A stretch of 64,000 nt of DNA from Acidobacteriota bacterium (GCA_021800255.1 JAJYZC010000007.1:40802-104801), one strand, 5' to 3'. Positions 37,059-46,197 are shown, numbered from the stretch's first letter. Notes: generated by a model from the sequence alone, not told the origin. A program made the numbers and translations.

Positions 37059-37706
37059 ATGATCCTGGAGACCTTTCCCGTCGGGCCGCTGGCTTGCAAC
37101 TGCACGATCCTTGGAGATGAACAGGCGCACGAGGCCATCGTCATCGATCCTGGCGACGAGGTCGGCCGGATTCACCGGCGGCTAACGGAGCAGGGGCTGA
37201 AGCTCAAGCAAATCCTCGTGACGCACGGCCACATCGATCACGTGGGCGGGGCGCTCAAGCTCAAACGCCTGACCGGCGCCCCCATCTTCCTCAACGAAAA
37301 CGACCTCCCGCAACTGAAGATGATGGCCATGCAAGCCGCCTGGCTGGGCATGGCCACGCCGGAGACCGCGGCGCCCGACGAAAGCCTGACCGAGGGGCTG
37401 CGCGTGGGCCTGGAACGCTACCCCGCCCAGGTCATGCACACGCCCGGACACACCCAGGGTTCGGTGTGCCTCCACTTTGTCCCCCTCAAGCTGCTCATCG
37501 CCGGGGATACGCTCTTTGCCGGAAGCATCGGGCGAACCGACCTGCCCGGCGGCAATTTTGCCCAGATCATGGATTCCCTGCACACTCGGCTGCTGGCGCT
37601 GCCCAACGACACAAAAGTACTCCCAGGTCACGGCTCCGCCACGACGATTGCAGAAGAGCGGGAAAACAACCCGTTCCTCAAGGGCCGGGCAAGTCAAGAA
37701 TTATAA
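37059..37706 (+). CDS. MBL-fold hydrolase, glyoxalase II-like
   Basis: A 215-residue metallo-beta-lactamase-fold protein. The zinc motif THGHIDHVGG is at about residues 59-68, with HTPGHTQGS and further ligands (IAGDTLF, LPGHGSAT) as in YcbL/glyoxalase II. It probably hydrolyses a thioester such as S-lactoylglutathione-type substrates, but the thiol in this organism is unknown. A leaderless start is predicted. Its 3' end is followed by an AT-rich inverted repeat (37707-37739). Confidence 0.85.
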   Translation: MILETFPVGPLACNCTILGDEQAHEAIVIDPGDEVGRIHRRLTEQGLKLKQILVTHGHIDHVGGALKLKRLTGAPIFLNENDLPQLKMMAMQAAWLGMATPETAAPDESLTEGLRVGLERYPAQVMHTPGHTQGSVCLHFVPLKLLIAGDTLFAGSIGRTDLPGGNFAQIMDSLHTRLLALPNDTKVLPGHGSATTIAEERENNPFLKGRASQEL

Positions 37707-37739
37707 GATGTAATATATTTATTTCCGAAATGTTACATC
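37707..37739. terminator. AT-rich inverted repeat between convergent genes
   Basis: GATGTAA (37707-37713) and TTACATC (37733-37739) frame a 19-base AT-rich loop between the stop codons of the MBL hydrolase and aminotransferase genes. A weak bidirectional terminator is the simplest explanation. Confidence 0.4.
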
Positions 37740-37757
37740 AATAACTTAAAGTTTCAC

Positions 37758-38957
37758 TTACGATTTTCGCGGACGAATGTTACTCTCCTGATGCGTTCTC
37801 AGATGATTAACCAGGATCGTTACTCCAGCGTTAAACTCCGCCTCGCGCGCGAGCAGGCTGAGGACCAGCCAGCCTGATTCCGGGAACCCGAAGAAGTAGC
37901 CGGGCTGGACCCAGACGCCGCGATCAAGGAGGGTCAGCGTGACCCGCTCGCTGGGTTCGATGGCGGGAATCCGGAGCACCGCGTACCAGCCGCCCTCGAC
38001 ATCCAGCCTGCGAACCGGGGGCAGGCTGGCGAGTTGCCGGTCCAGCTCGGCCAGGTTTGTTGCCACGCGGGCGCGAATCTGCTCCTGGATCGCCGTGCGG
38101 CTCGCAAGCCACGCCGGCAGGGCGCACTGCACGGGGGCGTTCATCGAGAGAAAAGTATCGGCAATCACCTCCAGGCGATCAAGGGCCTTGGCCTGCTCCG
38201 GCCCCGCGGCCACGATCCATGCAGCCTTCATCTGAGGCAGGCCGGCAATCTTGCTCAGGCCGCTCACCACAAAGACGGAAACCCCGTCCAGGCCAGCGGC
38301 GAAGCTGAATGGCTCTCTCGCCGCCGCGCCCGCCATTGGGTAGTCGAGAAAGACCTCATCCACGATGAGCGAGAGGTTGAACTCCCGGCACAGGCGGGCC
38401 AGCTCCGCAGCCTCCCAGGGCTTGGTGAAGTGCCCGGTGGGATTGTTGGGGTGAACGGCGACGATGGCGCGGGCCGCAGGCGTGATCGCCCGGCGCAGCT
38501 CCGCAAAGTCGATCTGCCAGCCGTGGTCGTAGACCAGCGGAGCCGGCTGGAGGCGCACGTCGTCGAGCGCGGCCAGAAAGTCGAAGAGCGGGTAGCTGGG
38601 CTGGGGGATGAGAATCTCGCTGCCGGGATCGCAGAGCAAGCGGAAGAGAAAGCTGTAAGCCTCGCTGGTGCTGGTGGTGAGCACGATCTGGCCGGGGTCG
38701 AGGGCCGCGCCGTGGCCGGCATAGTAGGCGCATACGGCCTCGCGGGCGCGCCAACCTCCCTTGGGTTGGGGATCGTAGTCGAGAACGAGGGGATCGGCGA
38801 GTGATTCGAGCAGGCCGGGCGGGTAGGCGAATCCGCAGCGGGTGGGATTGGAGGCCGTAAGGTCGGCGATGGGCAGCCCGGCTTCCTTGCGCAGGCGGTA
38901 GGCGCGCGCCAGCTCGTTCTCGTTCGTGTCCCAGGCCGTCCTTTGCGAAAGCCGCAT
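37758..38957 (-). CDS. Class I/II PLP aminotransferase
   Basis: A 399-residue product. It begins MRLSQRTAWDTNENELARA and continues LTASNPTRCGF, as in fold-type-I aminotransferases of the AspC/alanine-transaminase branch. PNNPTGHFTK contacts PLP, IVDEVFLDYP supplies the PLP Asp, and Ser-Lys of VSGLSKIAGLPQ provides the Schiff-base Lys. TAAGAT 7 bases before the ATG predicts a leaderless mRNA. Substrate unknown. Confidence 0.85.
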   Translation of the reverse strand: MRLSQRTAWDTNENELARAYRLRKEAGLPIADLTASNPTRCGFAYPPGLLESLADPLVLDYDPQPKGGWRAREAVCAYYAGHGAALDPGQIVLTTSTSEAYSFLFRLLCDPGSEILIPQPSYPLFDFLAALDDVRLQPAPLVYDHGWQIDFAELRRAITPAARAIVAVHPNNPTGHFTKPWEAAELARLCREFNLSLIVDEVFLDYPMAGAAAREPFSFAAGLDGVSVFVVSGLSKIAGLPQMKAAWIVAAGPEQAKALDRLEVIADTFLSMNAPVQCALPAWLASRTAIQEQIRARVATNLAELDRQLASLPPVRRLDVEGGWYAVLRIPAIEPSERVTLTLLDRGVWVQPGYFFGFPESGWLVLSLLAREAEFNAGVTILVNHLRTHQESNIRPRKS

Positions 38958-39158
38958 GGGTCTAATCTTAGCTGCCGGCGCGATGGGAGACGGATTGTGC
39001 TCCAGGTGCTGCGGCTTCAGACCAGCACACAAAATATGTAGCCGTCCCGGTGTTGCCGTAAGCGCAGTTTTTCCGGCAAGGCTGCCCTTGATGCCTGCGG
39101 GGGCGAAGTTGCAAGGCCCCGCGCAGACGGAGGCTCTCCTCAAACTTACGGCGCGTTC

Positions 39159-40631
39159 TTATTGGCCGTTCTTTTTGGGAGTGGATAGTGAGCTCCAAAT
39201 TTTAACCAAATCCAGGCCAACGCCTATGCTGTAGAACTCCTGCGGTGTTCGCTGGCTGTAGATTACATAGGTATTGCCAGAGGACGGGGTTTGCAGCTTG
39301 TTGTTTGCGATGACCGAGGAGACAGGGTTGAGGTTGATGAAGTTGCTTGAATTGGGGAAGTGGGAGTGATCGATGGCGAGACTGGCGTAACCGAAGAGGT
39401 ATAGGACGGGAGTCTTGGATTGCGCGCCGCCTGTGGAGGGGACGGCGAAGGGCACCAAGCCATCGAAACGCAATGAGTTGAAGTCCATGTTGAGATTGAC
39501 GGCGTGGTTCGCTCCGGCGCCGGCGCTGAGAATAGCCGGCGCAGCGCCGGCAAATACGCTCCCCGGAAGGAATGAAACTGCTCGTATGCCAACGTAAGCC
39601 TCCTGGTCGAAGTAGGGCTGCGGTTGCGAGAATTCTACGAACATACAATTGTTGGCTACGCCGGTGATTAGCGAACTGCTGGAAAAGCTGCATGTTGTAG
39701 CAATTGACTGAGCTGGATTGTACCCCGGCGCCATTTGTTCGGCATCCACAAGCAGGTTATAGGCTTGTGTGTCTTGGGCGGGGAACGCATAGGTGTTATT
39801 TAATTCTCCGGTCTGCAACGCTCCCAGAGCCCCATATTCACCGAAAATTGCAAGCCGCCGTGTTCGCGTGCGCAGTGCGTTGTACTCCAGCCCGGTCAGA
39901 AACTCGGCGGCGCTTGCCACCTGGTTGATCTTGATGCTGCTGGCGGTTCCAGAGATACCAGCCACGTAATCGCCCACCGTCGAGGTGAGGTTCTGTGCGC
40001 TGCTGCCGATGTCGACGTTGCCGAAAAGCTGCCATGCAGCGGGCTTGTTGTCAGGCGAACTCGCGCGCCTCAACTCATGAGCATAATAAACGTCGATGTA
40101 GAGCCTTCCGACAGAATTGGCGCTGTTGGCGCCGCTTTGCTCGTAGCCGGCGATGACTCTGGGGAGTTGCACAAATGCCGTTCCAGCCACTACGGTACTC
40201 GGCTCGATGAGATCAAAATTTGCAAACTTTTTTGAAGTTGAAAAATTCGCACCCTCCTCAGCGCTGAGAATCCGTATCGTATCTCCAGCAATCGGGGCTT
40301 GAGTCAGGTCTTTAAAACTCAACGTGCAATCAGGTTCTGCCTTGGTGCTGGCTAGCCAGACAGGCGGAGTGGAACCCTTCGTGGTAGCGGGCGCTCGCTC
40401 CCATGCCTCGTAGTCCTGGCCGGGAATAGCTCCTTTCACCGTAATTTCCTGATCGCCTGCCGTGACCTTTGCAAGGGCGAGGGTGGTACCATTCGCCGTT
40501 GAGCAAGCGGGGGCGCTCTGCGGAGCGGACGTTTGAGCGGCCGCGGCCGCTGGTTGCGCCCGCAAGAGGGCGGGCGGCAAGGTTAAGGCGAACAGCAGCC
40601 CGCAGCTAAGAAGCAATGCGGCGCGTTTCAT
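39159..40631 (-). CDS. Exported protein of unknown function, possible outer-membrane barrel
   Basis: A 490-residue product with a signal peptide (LLLSCGLLFALTLPPALLRA) and GGAGGT 6 bases before the start. The mature chain has an Ig-like N-terminal part (VTAGDQEITVKGAIPGQDYEAWERAP), then many alternating strands (LYLFGYASLAIDHSHF, FYSIGVGLDLVKIW) suggestive of a beta-barrel. No family recognised. The far C-terminus is polar, without a clear terminal Phe sorting signal. Confidence 0.6.
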   Translation of the reverse strand: MKRAALLLSCGLLFALTLPPALLRAQPAAAAAQTSAPQSAPACSTANGTTLALAKVTAGDQEITVKGAIPGQDYEAWERAPATTKGSTPPVWLASTKAEPDCTLSFKDLTQAPIAGDTIRILSAEEGANFSTSKKFANFDLIEPSTVVAGTAFVQLPRVIAGYEQSGANSANSVGRLYIDVYYAHELRRASSPDNKPAAWQLFGNVDIGSSAQNLTSTVGDYVAGISGTASSIKINQVASAAEFLTGLEYNALRTRTRRLAIFGEYGALGALQTGELNNTYAFPAQDTQAYNLLVDAEQMAPGYNPAQSIATTCSFSSSSLITGVANNCMFVEFSQPQPYFDQEAYVGIRAVSFLPGSVFAGAAPAILSAGAGANHAVNLNMDFNSLRFDGLVPFAVPSTGGAQSKTPVLYLFGYASLAIDHSHFPNSSNFINLNPVSSVIANNKLQTPSSGNTYVIYSQRTPQEFYSIGVGLDLVKIWSSLSTPKKNGQ

Positions 40632-41064
40632 GGCAAACCTCCGCTGATATTGCCCGAGACGCGAGTCGCGCGGTGAGGGAGGGCGGCTTCCGGCTATAGA
40701 TGCAGCTCAACACTGGAGCGGCCGAAGGCGATGTGTGGGGAAGAGCCCGTGGCCCGGTGTGATTGCGCGATGCGACGTGCCCGGTGAACTGGGGATTGCG
40801 TAGAGCATATCCCGCAGTTCGCGGTTTGGAAAGGAGAAAGTAGTGGCGTTTTGAGGGAAGTGTGGTTACTAAAGGATGATGACCTTTAGTAATGTTCGCA
40901 GGGGCGGAAAAACTAGCCGACCTACGGTTCCAGGAGGATTACGCGGCGCGACACGCGCCGGCTCCTGCGCGGGCAGGGAACTGGGTGCATAAGTTGCCGG
41001 CCATCCCTGCTGCAACAGGGATGGCCGGAGGCGCTCTCATCAACCCTCATACGCCGCAAGCGGC
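40632..41064. other. Gap with a perfect 10-bp inverted repeat and a strong hairpin
   Basis: 433 bases without a supported gene. 40866-40892 is a perfect inverted repeat TTACTAAAGG-ATGATGA-CCTTTAGTAA, typical of a dimeric repressor operator. 40997-41028 is a perfect 13-bp stem (CCGGCCATCCCTG / CAGGGATGGCCGG) with a 6-base loop just after hppA, a probable terminator although without a T-run. Rest: GC-rich, no other signal. Confidence 0.55.
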
Positions 41065-43677
41065 TTATGAGGACTCGTCACTCTTGATGCGCATGCCGTA
41101 GAACGAGCGGTGGACGAAGAAGAACGACACGAGGAAGAAGACGGCCGCGAGCACGTGCGTCCAGAACGCGCCGCTGGCGGCTGACATTTGCACCGCCAGC
41201 TCGACGGCGAGCAGGCCGAAGAGCGTGGTGAACTTGATGACCGGGTTGAGGGCTACGGCGGCCGTGTCCTTGAAGGGATCGCCCACCAGGTCGCCGACCA
41301 CCGTGGCCTCGTGCAGAGGCGTGCCTTTCTCTTGCAGATCGACTTCAACGATCTTTTTCGCGTTGTCCCAGGCGCCGCCGGCGTTGGCCAGGAAGATGGC
41401 CGCGTAGAGGCCGAAGGCGGCGATGGAGATGAGGTAGCCGACAAAGAAGAATGGATCGAGGAAGGCAAACGCCAGGGCCGCAAAGAAGAGCGAGATGAAG
41501 ATGGTGAGCATCCCGCTTTGCGCGTAGCGGGTGCAAATAGCTACCACCCGCTTGCTGTCCTCGGTAGAGGCTTTTTCGGCTCCCTCGATGTGGATATTGC
41601 GCTTGATGAATTCCACGGCGCGATAGGCGCCGGTGGTCACGGCCTGGGTGGAGGCGCCGGTGAACCAGTAGATGACCGCTCCTCCGGTGATGAGGCCAAG
41701 CAGGAAGGGCGCGTGAAGCAGCGACAGCTTGGAGACGTTCTGGGTGAGGGAATTGGTGAGGGCCATGATGGTGGCGAAGATGAGGGTGGTGGCGCCCACC
41801 ACGGCGGTTCCGATGAGCACCGGCTTGGCGCTGGCTTTGAAGGTGTTGCCGGCGCCGTCGGCGGCTTCCAGGGTGCGCTTGGCGCGCTCGAAGTCCACGT
41901 CCACGCCGTACTGCTTTTTCACTTCCTCGCGCACGCCGGGCTGGTTCTCAATGAGCGAAAGCTCGTAGATGGATTGGGCGTTGTCAGTGACCGGTCCGAA
42001 GGAATCGACCGCGATGGTCACAGGCCCCATGCCCAGGAAACCGAAGGCGACGAGGCCGAAGGCGAACATGGGCGAGGCCAGAATCACCTGATCGAAGCCC
42101 TGGGTGCTGACGCCGTATCCGATGGCCATCAAGAGGATGACCGCCAGACCCAGATAGTAGGCGGAGTAATTTCCGGAGACAAAGCCGGAGAGGAGACCGA
42201 GCGCCGCTCCGCCCTCCCTTGCCGAGGCGACCACCTCTTGCACGTGGCGAGCCTTGGTGGAGGTAAAGACCTTGACCAGCTCAGGGATGAGCGCGCCGGC
42301 GATGGTGCCGCAGGAGGTGATGGTGGCCAGCTTCCACCACAGCGTGGGATCGCCGCCCAGATTTGAGAGCAGGAGATAGGTGACCGGATAGGTGGCGGCG
42401 ATGGTCACAATGGAGGTGATCCAGACGAGCGAGGTGAGGGGCGATTCGAAGTTGAACTCCTCAGCTTTGCCGTAGCGCGCCTTGGCGACGATCTCGTTGA
42501 TGTAATAACCGGCGACGGCAGCCACCAGCATGGCCACGCGGACCGCGAAGAGCCAGACCAGCAGTTGCACGCCGGAAACGGCGCTCTTGGCGCCCAGCAT
42601 GATGAAGGCGATCAGAGCCACCTGGACCACGCCGTAGGTTTCAAAGCCGTCGGCGGTGGGGCCGACCGAGTCGCCGGCATTGTCGCCCGTGCAGTCGGCG
42701 ATGACGCCGGGGTTGCGGGCGTCGTCCTCTTTCACGTGAAAGACGATCTTCATCAGATCGGCGCCGATGTCGGCGATCTTGGTGAAGATGCCTCCGGCCA
42801 GCCGCAGCGTGGCGGCGCCCAGCGACTCGCCGATGGCGAAGCCGATGAAGCACGGCCCGGCGTAGTCGCCCGGAACGAAGAGGATGATGCTGAACATCAT
42901 CAGCAGCTCGATGGAGATGAGCATCATGCCGATGCTCATGCCCGATTTGAGGGGAACGCTGAAGGCGCGATAGGCGTTGCCGCCCAGCGCCGCCCAGGCG
43001 CCGCGCGAGTTGGCCAGCGTGTTGACCCGGATGCCGAACCAGGCCACAAAGTAGCTGCCGGCCATCCCCAGCACGCTGAAGGCCAGGATGATGATGACGC
43101 GCGCCGCGCTGAAGTGAAGCAGTACGGCGAAGTAAACCAGAATGACGACGGCGATAAAGCTCCAGAGGAGGAGCAGAAACTTGCCCTGGTTGATGAGATA
43201 GGTTTTGCAGGTCTCCCAGATCAACTGCGAGACCTCCTTCATCGCCCGATGCACGGGCAGGCCCTTCAGGTGGATGTACATGAAGAGGCCGAAGAGCATT
43301 CCCAGGAGGCAAAAGAGGGGACCGAACAGGAGCAGGGTGTGGCCGTCAATGCTCTGACCCAAAAAGCGGACCTGCGTCAGGTCCGGGAGCTTGAGATTAG
43401 CTTCGCCTCCGGCTGCTTCCACAGGCGCGGCAAAGGCTATGCCCTTGCCGAGCAGGGCGAGTGCGGCCACCAGGCCGGCGAATCGCGTCCCGCGCCGCGG
43501 CAACAAACGGCCCCAGAATCGTCCGCCGGCGCCTGTTAGCCGGCTTCGGGTCGAGATCACCTGAATGGCCGGAGCGCCGGTGCCGGAAACGAGCGCCTGG
43601 CGTCCGAAGAACCACGCTGCAGCGAGCGCGAGCACACTCACGCCCATCAATACAGAGACCCAATCGTGAACGATCAC
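41065..43677 (-). CDS. hppA: Membrane-bound proton-translocating pyrophosphatase, divergent
   Basis: An 870-residue product from the GTG at 43677, picked because GGAGG lies 4 bases upstream (a TTG at 43692 is the alternative). It has about 15-16 membrane helices. The substrate motif DX3DX3D is present (DCTGDNAGD) and so is the C-terminal GDPFKDT block; the canonical DX7KXE motif (normally DVGADLVGKVE) is replaced by DIGADLMKIVF with the Lys and Glu missing from place. GNTFKA carries Lys where K+-dependent enzymes have Ala, so K+-independence is predicted. It couples PPi hydrolysis to H+ (or Na+) export. It may belong to the 'divergent' mPPase group. Confidence 0.85.
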   Translation of the reverse strand: MIVHDWVSVLMGVSVLALAAAWFFGRQALVSGTGAPAIQVISTRSRLTGAGGRFWGRLLPRRGTRFAGLVAALALLGKGIAFAAPVEAAGGEANLKLPDLTQVRFLGQSIDGHTLLLFGPLFCLLGMLFGLFMYIHLKGLPVHRAMKEVSQLIWETCKTYLINQGKFLLLLWSFIAVVILVYFAVLLHFSAARVIIILAFSVLGMAGSYFVAWFGIRVNTLANSRGAWAALGGNAYRAFSVPLKSGMSIGMMLISIELLMMFSIILFVPGDYAGPCFIGFAIGESLGAATLRLAGGIFTKIADIGADLMKIVFHVKEDDARNPGVIADCTGDNAGDSVGPTADGFETYGVVQVALIAFIMLGAKSAVSGVQLLVWLFAVRVAMLVAAVAGYYINEIVAKARYGKAEEFNFESPLTSLVWITSIVTIAATYPVTYLLLSNLGGDPTLWWKLATITSCGTIAGALIPELVKVFTSTKARHVQEVVASAREGGAALGLLSGFVSGNYSAYYLGLAVILLMAIGYGVSTQGFDQVILASPMFAFGLVAFGFLGMGPVTIAVDSFGPVTDNAQSIYELSLIENQPGVREEVKKQYGVDVDFERAKRTLEAADGAGNTFKASAKPVLIGTAVVGATTLIFATIMALTNSLTQNVSKLSLLHAPFLLGLITGGAVIYWFTGASTQAVTTGAYRAVEFIKRNIHIEGAEKASTEDSKRVVAICTRYAQSGMLTIFISLFFAALAFAFLDPFFFVGYLISIAAFGLYAAIFLANAGGAWDNAKKIVEVDLQEKGTPLHEATVVGDLVGDPFKDTAAVALNPVIKFTTLFGLLAVELAVQMSAASGAFWTHVLAAVFFLVSFFFVHRSFYGMRIKSDESS

Positions 43678-44017
43678 AAATCCTCCGAACAATTAGGATT
43701 GAAGCCGGGGAGATTCCGAACGCAGGACCGCCCTGAAAACACTGCGCATTGGGAACCCCTGGGCATACGACCGGAAGCCTATCATCCACATGAGCCTCTG
43801 TCGAGTGATTGGAGTCACTCCATTTTCGGAAGATGGGACAGGAGAGAAAAGGCGGCGCAAGCCTGCCCGCGGTCTTGCCGGGGATGCGCCGGGGGAAGGG
43901 AAGCCGCATCGGGAGCAGCAGCCGCTCGACGCACCGGCGCTGTCGTCCGGTTCCCGCGAAGGCGCAAAAAACGCCAGGGGTGTAAAGTACTGAGAAGAGG
44001 AGGAATCCTGCTTCGCC
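43678..44017. other. Gap between hppA and the HTH-Mop gene
   Basis: 340 bases without a supported gene. 43803-43820 holds GAGTGA-TTGGAG-TCACTC. A GAGGAGG sits about 14 bases before the ATG at 44018, and TAAAGT (about 43982) may be its -10. Base composition is lower in GC at the left end and high at the right. Confidence 0.35.
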
Positions 44018-44410
44018 ATGAACACCTCAGCACTGCTCACGCCGCGTCAGGCAGCGGCCAAATTGGGGATGAGCTATCCTGCGCTGAAGCATTGGATTCT
44101 GGCCGGGCGGCTGCATACCATAAAGACGCCGGGAGGTCATCACCGCATCCCGCTCGATGAGCTGGAGGAGTTTCTGCCGGCGTCACCGGCGCGTCTTGGG
44201 TCAACGCACATCAGCGGACGCAACCAGTTGCGGGGCGTGGTCTCAGAGATTACTCAGGAGGGCCTGCTGGCCAAGGTGGTGCTGGCTGTGGGCAATCAGC
44301 GCGTGACCGCCATCATCACCGCCGATGCGGTGCGCGAGCTGGCGCTCAAGCCGGGCGAGGCGGCCGTGGCTCTGATTAAGGCCACTGAAGTGATGATCGG
44401 GAGGCCGTAA
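44018..44410 (+). CDS. HTH-TOBE (Mop) DNA-binding protein
   Basis: A 130-residue two-domain protein. Residues 5-55 are an excisionase/MerR-type HTH (LTPRQAAAKLGMSYPALKHW, then TPGGHHRIPLDELEEF). Residues 68-130 are a single Mop/TOBE domain (NQLRGVVSEITQEGLLAKVV ... ELALKPGEAAVALIKATEVM), which binds molybdate or tungstate in ModE and ModG proteins. It is probably a molybdate- or oxyanion-responsive regulator. No modABC or molybdopterin gene is nearby, so its targets are unknown. Confidence 0.85.
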   Translation: MNTSALLTPRQAAAKLGMSYPALKHWILAGRLHTIKTPGGHHRIPLDELEEFLPASPARLGSTHISGRNQLRGVVSEITQEGLLAKVVLAVGNQRVTAIITADAVRELALKPGEAAVALIKATEVMIGRP

Positions 44411-44485
44411 GACCCGGTGAACGCCGCGCCCGGCAGGGCCAGGCTGCGCCGCTTTGCTTCTAGCGGTTTGCCGCAAATTTTATCG

Positions 44486-44992
44486 TCAGATTTCTGAATC
44501 AGGTTGCGGCGCACGCCTGCGCAGAGTAAGCCACGCGCCCACGGAGTATCCAACTAGCGCGGCGGCCGGCCAGGTGCCCAGAAAAGGCCCATCGTCGTCG
44601 ATCAATCCGCTGGGTCGGGGCATGCTCAAGAATGTGCGCGTCAGTTTTTCCGTGGCGCCGCATTGGTAGCACTGATTGGGCCCGGTGGGCATATCGAGAA
44701 TCCAGAGGCTGATAATAAGCACCCAGATCAGCCCCAGGAGCCAAACCGCCGGGGCCATATCGTCGCGGTGAATGCGGGCAATAACCAGTCCCACAATGAG
44801 GGGAACCGCAATCGAGAGAAGGAGAATGAACCACTGCGGAACGCCGGTGGGATTGATGGCATAGCCAACGAGCATGAGGGCCATCCACGAACCCAAAGCC
44901 AGAATCACATGGATGAAAAACCATACAGCCTGCCAGACGAACTTCGAGGCGCTATCTTCTTCATCGGTCTCGAATAGAGAGTTGGTCTTCAC
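44486..44992 (-). CDS. Membrane protein of unknown function
   Basis: A 168-residue product from the GTG at 44992; GGAGG lies 4 bases upstream, which fixes the start. Four hydrophobic segments are seen: about residues 20-42, 50-70, 78-96 and 133-152. Between the third and fourth is a loop with CYQCG (two Cys), possibly metal-binding or disulfide. No family recognised. Confidence 0.65.
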   Translation of the reverse strand: MKTNSLFETDEEDSASKFVWQAVWFFIHVILALGSWMALMLVGYAINPTGVPQWFILLLSIAVPLIVGLVIARIHRDDMAPAVWLLGLIWVLIISLWILDMPTGPNQCYQCGATEKLTRTFLSMPRPSGLIDDDGPFLGTWPAAALVGYSVGAWLTLRRRAPQPDSEI

Positions 44993-45128
44993 GGCTCCTC
45001 CACAGGCGGTTCGGTCTTCCCTTAAACATACGCCTCCCGCGGCCACGGGAACAATTTTGCCGCTGTTGGGGGCAGGGAAGCGGCTTTCGGCGCAGGTCAA
45101 AACATGCTTCAGGCCGGAGTGCGAATCG

Positions 45129-45141
45129 TACAATGATAGAG
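45129..45141 (+). promoter_or_regulatory. Leaderless promoter of the DapA-family gene
   Basis: TACAAT (45129-45134) is 7 bases before the ATG at 45142. An ATG at 45133 lies inside the hexamer and could not be used if this is the -10. No ribosome binding site is seen. Confidence 0.4.
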
Positions 45142-46197
45142 ATGCTGCTCGAAGGCATTTTTGCTGCGGTAACCACGCCGTTCTATCCCGGCGAGCGCGT
45201 GTATTTCAAAAAGCTGGAAGCGAATATGGCCCGCTATTCGCGCACCTTGCTGGCGGGGATGGTAGTTTTGGGCTCGACGGGCGAGGCCGTCATGCTCGAC
45301 GGCGGGGAGTCGCGCGAGGTGCTGCGCGCAGCGGCCGAGGCCGCGGCGCCGGACAAGGTGCTGATCGCCGGCGTGGGGCGGGAGAGCGTGAAGGCGACGG
45401 TGGAGCTGGCCGAGGCGGCGGCCGGTTTTCAGTATGACGCGGTTCTGGTGCGCACGCCTCATTATTATGCCGGCCAGATGACGGCGGCTGCGGTGCTGCA
45501 CTACTTCCGCAGCGTAGCCGACCGTTCGCCGCTGCCGGTGATGCTCTACAACATTCCGGCCTTTGTTCCGTACCAGATTCCGGTAGAGGTGGTAGCCGAG
45601 CTGGCCCAGCATCCGAAGATCATCGGCATTAAGGATTCGAGCGGGGACGTGGAGAGGATTCGCGCCCAGGTGGAGTTGACGCGCAATGCGCCGCGGCGGA
45701 CGGTGACCGTGACGCCGGTCTTTGAAGCCGTGACCGGACGCATGTTGACCCGGACAGCCGGGACGGCGGGCGCGTTTATCTCCGCCGGGGCGCTGGCGGG
45801 GGGAGCAGCCTTGGCGGCCGCGCCTCCGCAGACCGCGATCAAGACACGAACCAAGGAGGTGGGTTTCCAAGTTCACTGCGGGTCAGGGAGCGCGGTGCTT
45901 GCCTCGCTCGAAGCCGGCGCTTCGGGGGCCATCTTAGGCTTCGCCGCCTGCGCACCGCAGGCTTGCCAGGAGATCTATCAGGCATGGAAGGACCACGACC
46001 TGCAGCTCGCCGAGGAGAAGCAGAAGCGCATTGCAGCCGCCAACCGGCGGATCGTGGGCGAATTGGGAATCCCAGGGCTGAAATATGCCTGCGACTTCAA
46101 CGGGTACTACGGCGGGCGCGCGCGGTCGCCGCTGCTGCCGCCGGCGGCCGAGGCCAGGGCTGAGATCGAGAGTCTGTTGGCGGAGATACGGAATTAG
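45142..46197 (+). CDS. DapA/NAL-family lyase with a 60-residue insertion
   Basis: A 351-residue class I aldolase-type protein (family norm about 290-310). Present are LEGIFAAVTTPF, the GSTGEAV loop, the tyrosine of MLYNIPAF and the Schiff-base Lys of IIGIKDSSGD (Lys164 from this start). After the loop that follows, an extra segment of about 60 residues, Ala/Gly-rich (AGTAGAFISAGALAGGAALA), comes before the usual HCGSGSAVLASLEAGASGAI strand. The reaction is a pyruvate-dependent aldol cleavage or condensation of unknown substrate; it is not clearly DapA itself. No lysine gene is adjacent. Confidence 0.82.
   Translation: MLLEGIFAAVTTPFYPGERVYFKKLEANMARYSRTLLAGMVVLGSTGEAVMLDGGESREVLRAAAEAAAPDKVLIAGVGRESVKATVELAEAAAGFQYDAVLVRTPHYYAGQMTAAAVLHYFRSVADRSPLPVMLYNIPAFVPYQIPVEVVAELAQHPKIIGIKDSSGDVERIRAQVELTRNAPRRTVTVTPVFEAVTGRMLTRTAGTAGAFISAGALAGGAALAAAPPQTAIKTRTKEVGFQVHCGSGSAVLASLEAGASGAILGFAACAPQACQEIYQAWKDHDLQLAEEKQKRIAAANRRIVGELGIPGLKYACDFNGYYGGRARSPLLPPAAEARAEIESLLAEIRN

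Noticed and set aside
40866..40892. Perfect inverted repeat as intrinsic terminator
   Set aside because: No T-run on either side and no gene ends near it, so it is listed as a possible operator instead.
42565..43539. Open frame opposite hppA on the plus strand
   Set aside because: Low-complexity, charge-rich translation without a start signal; hppA explains the region.
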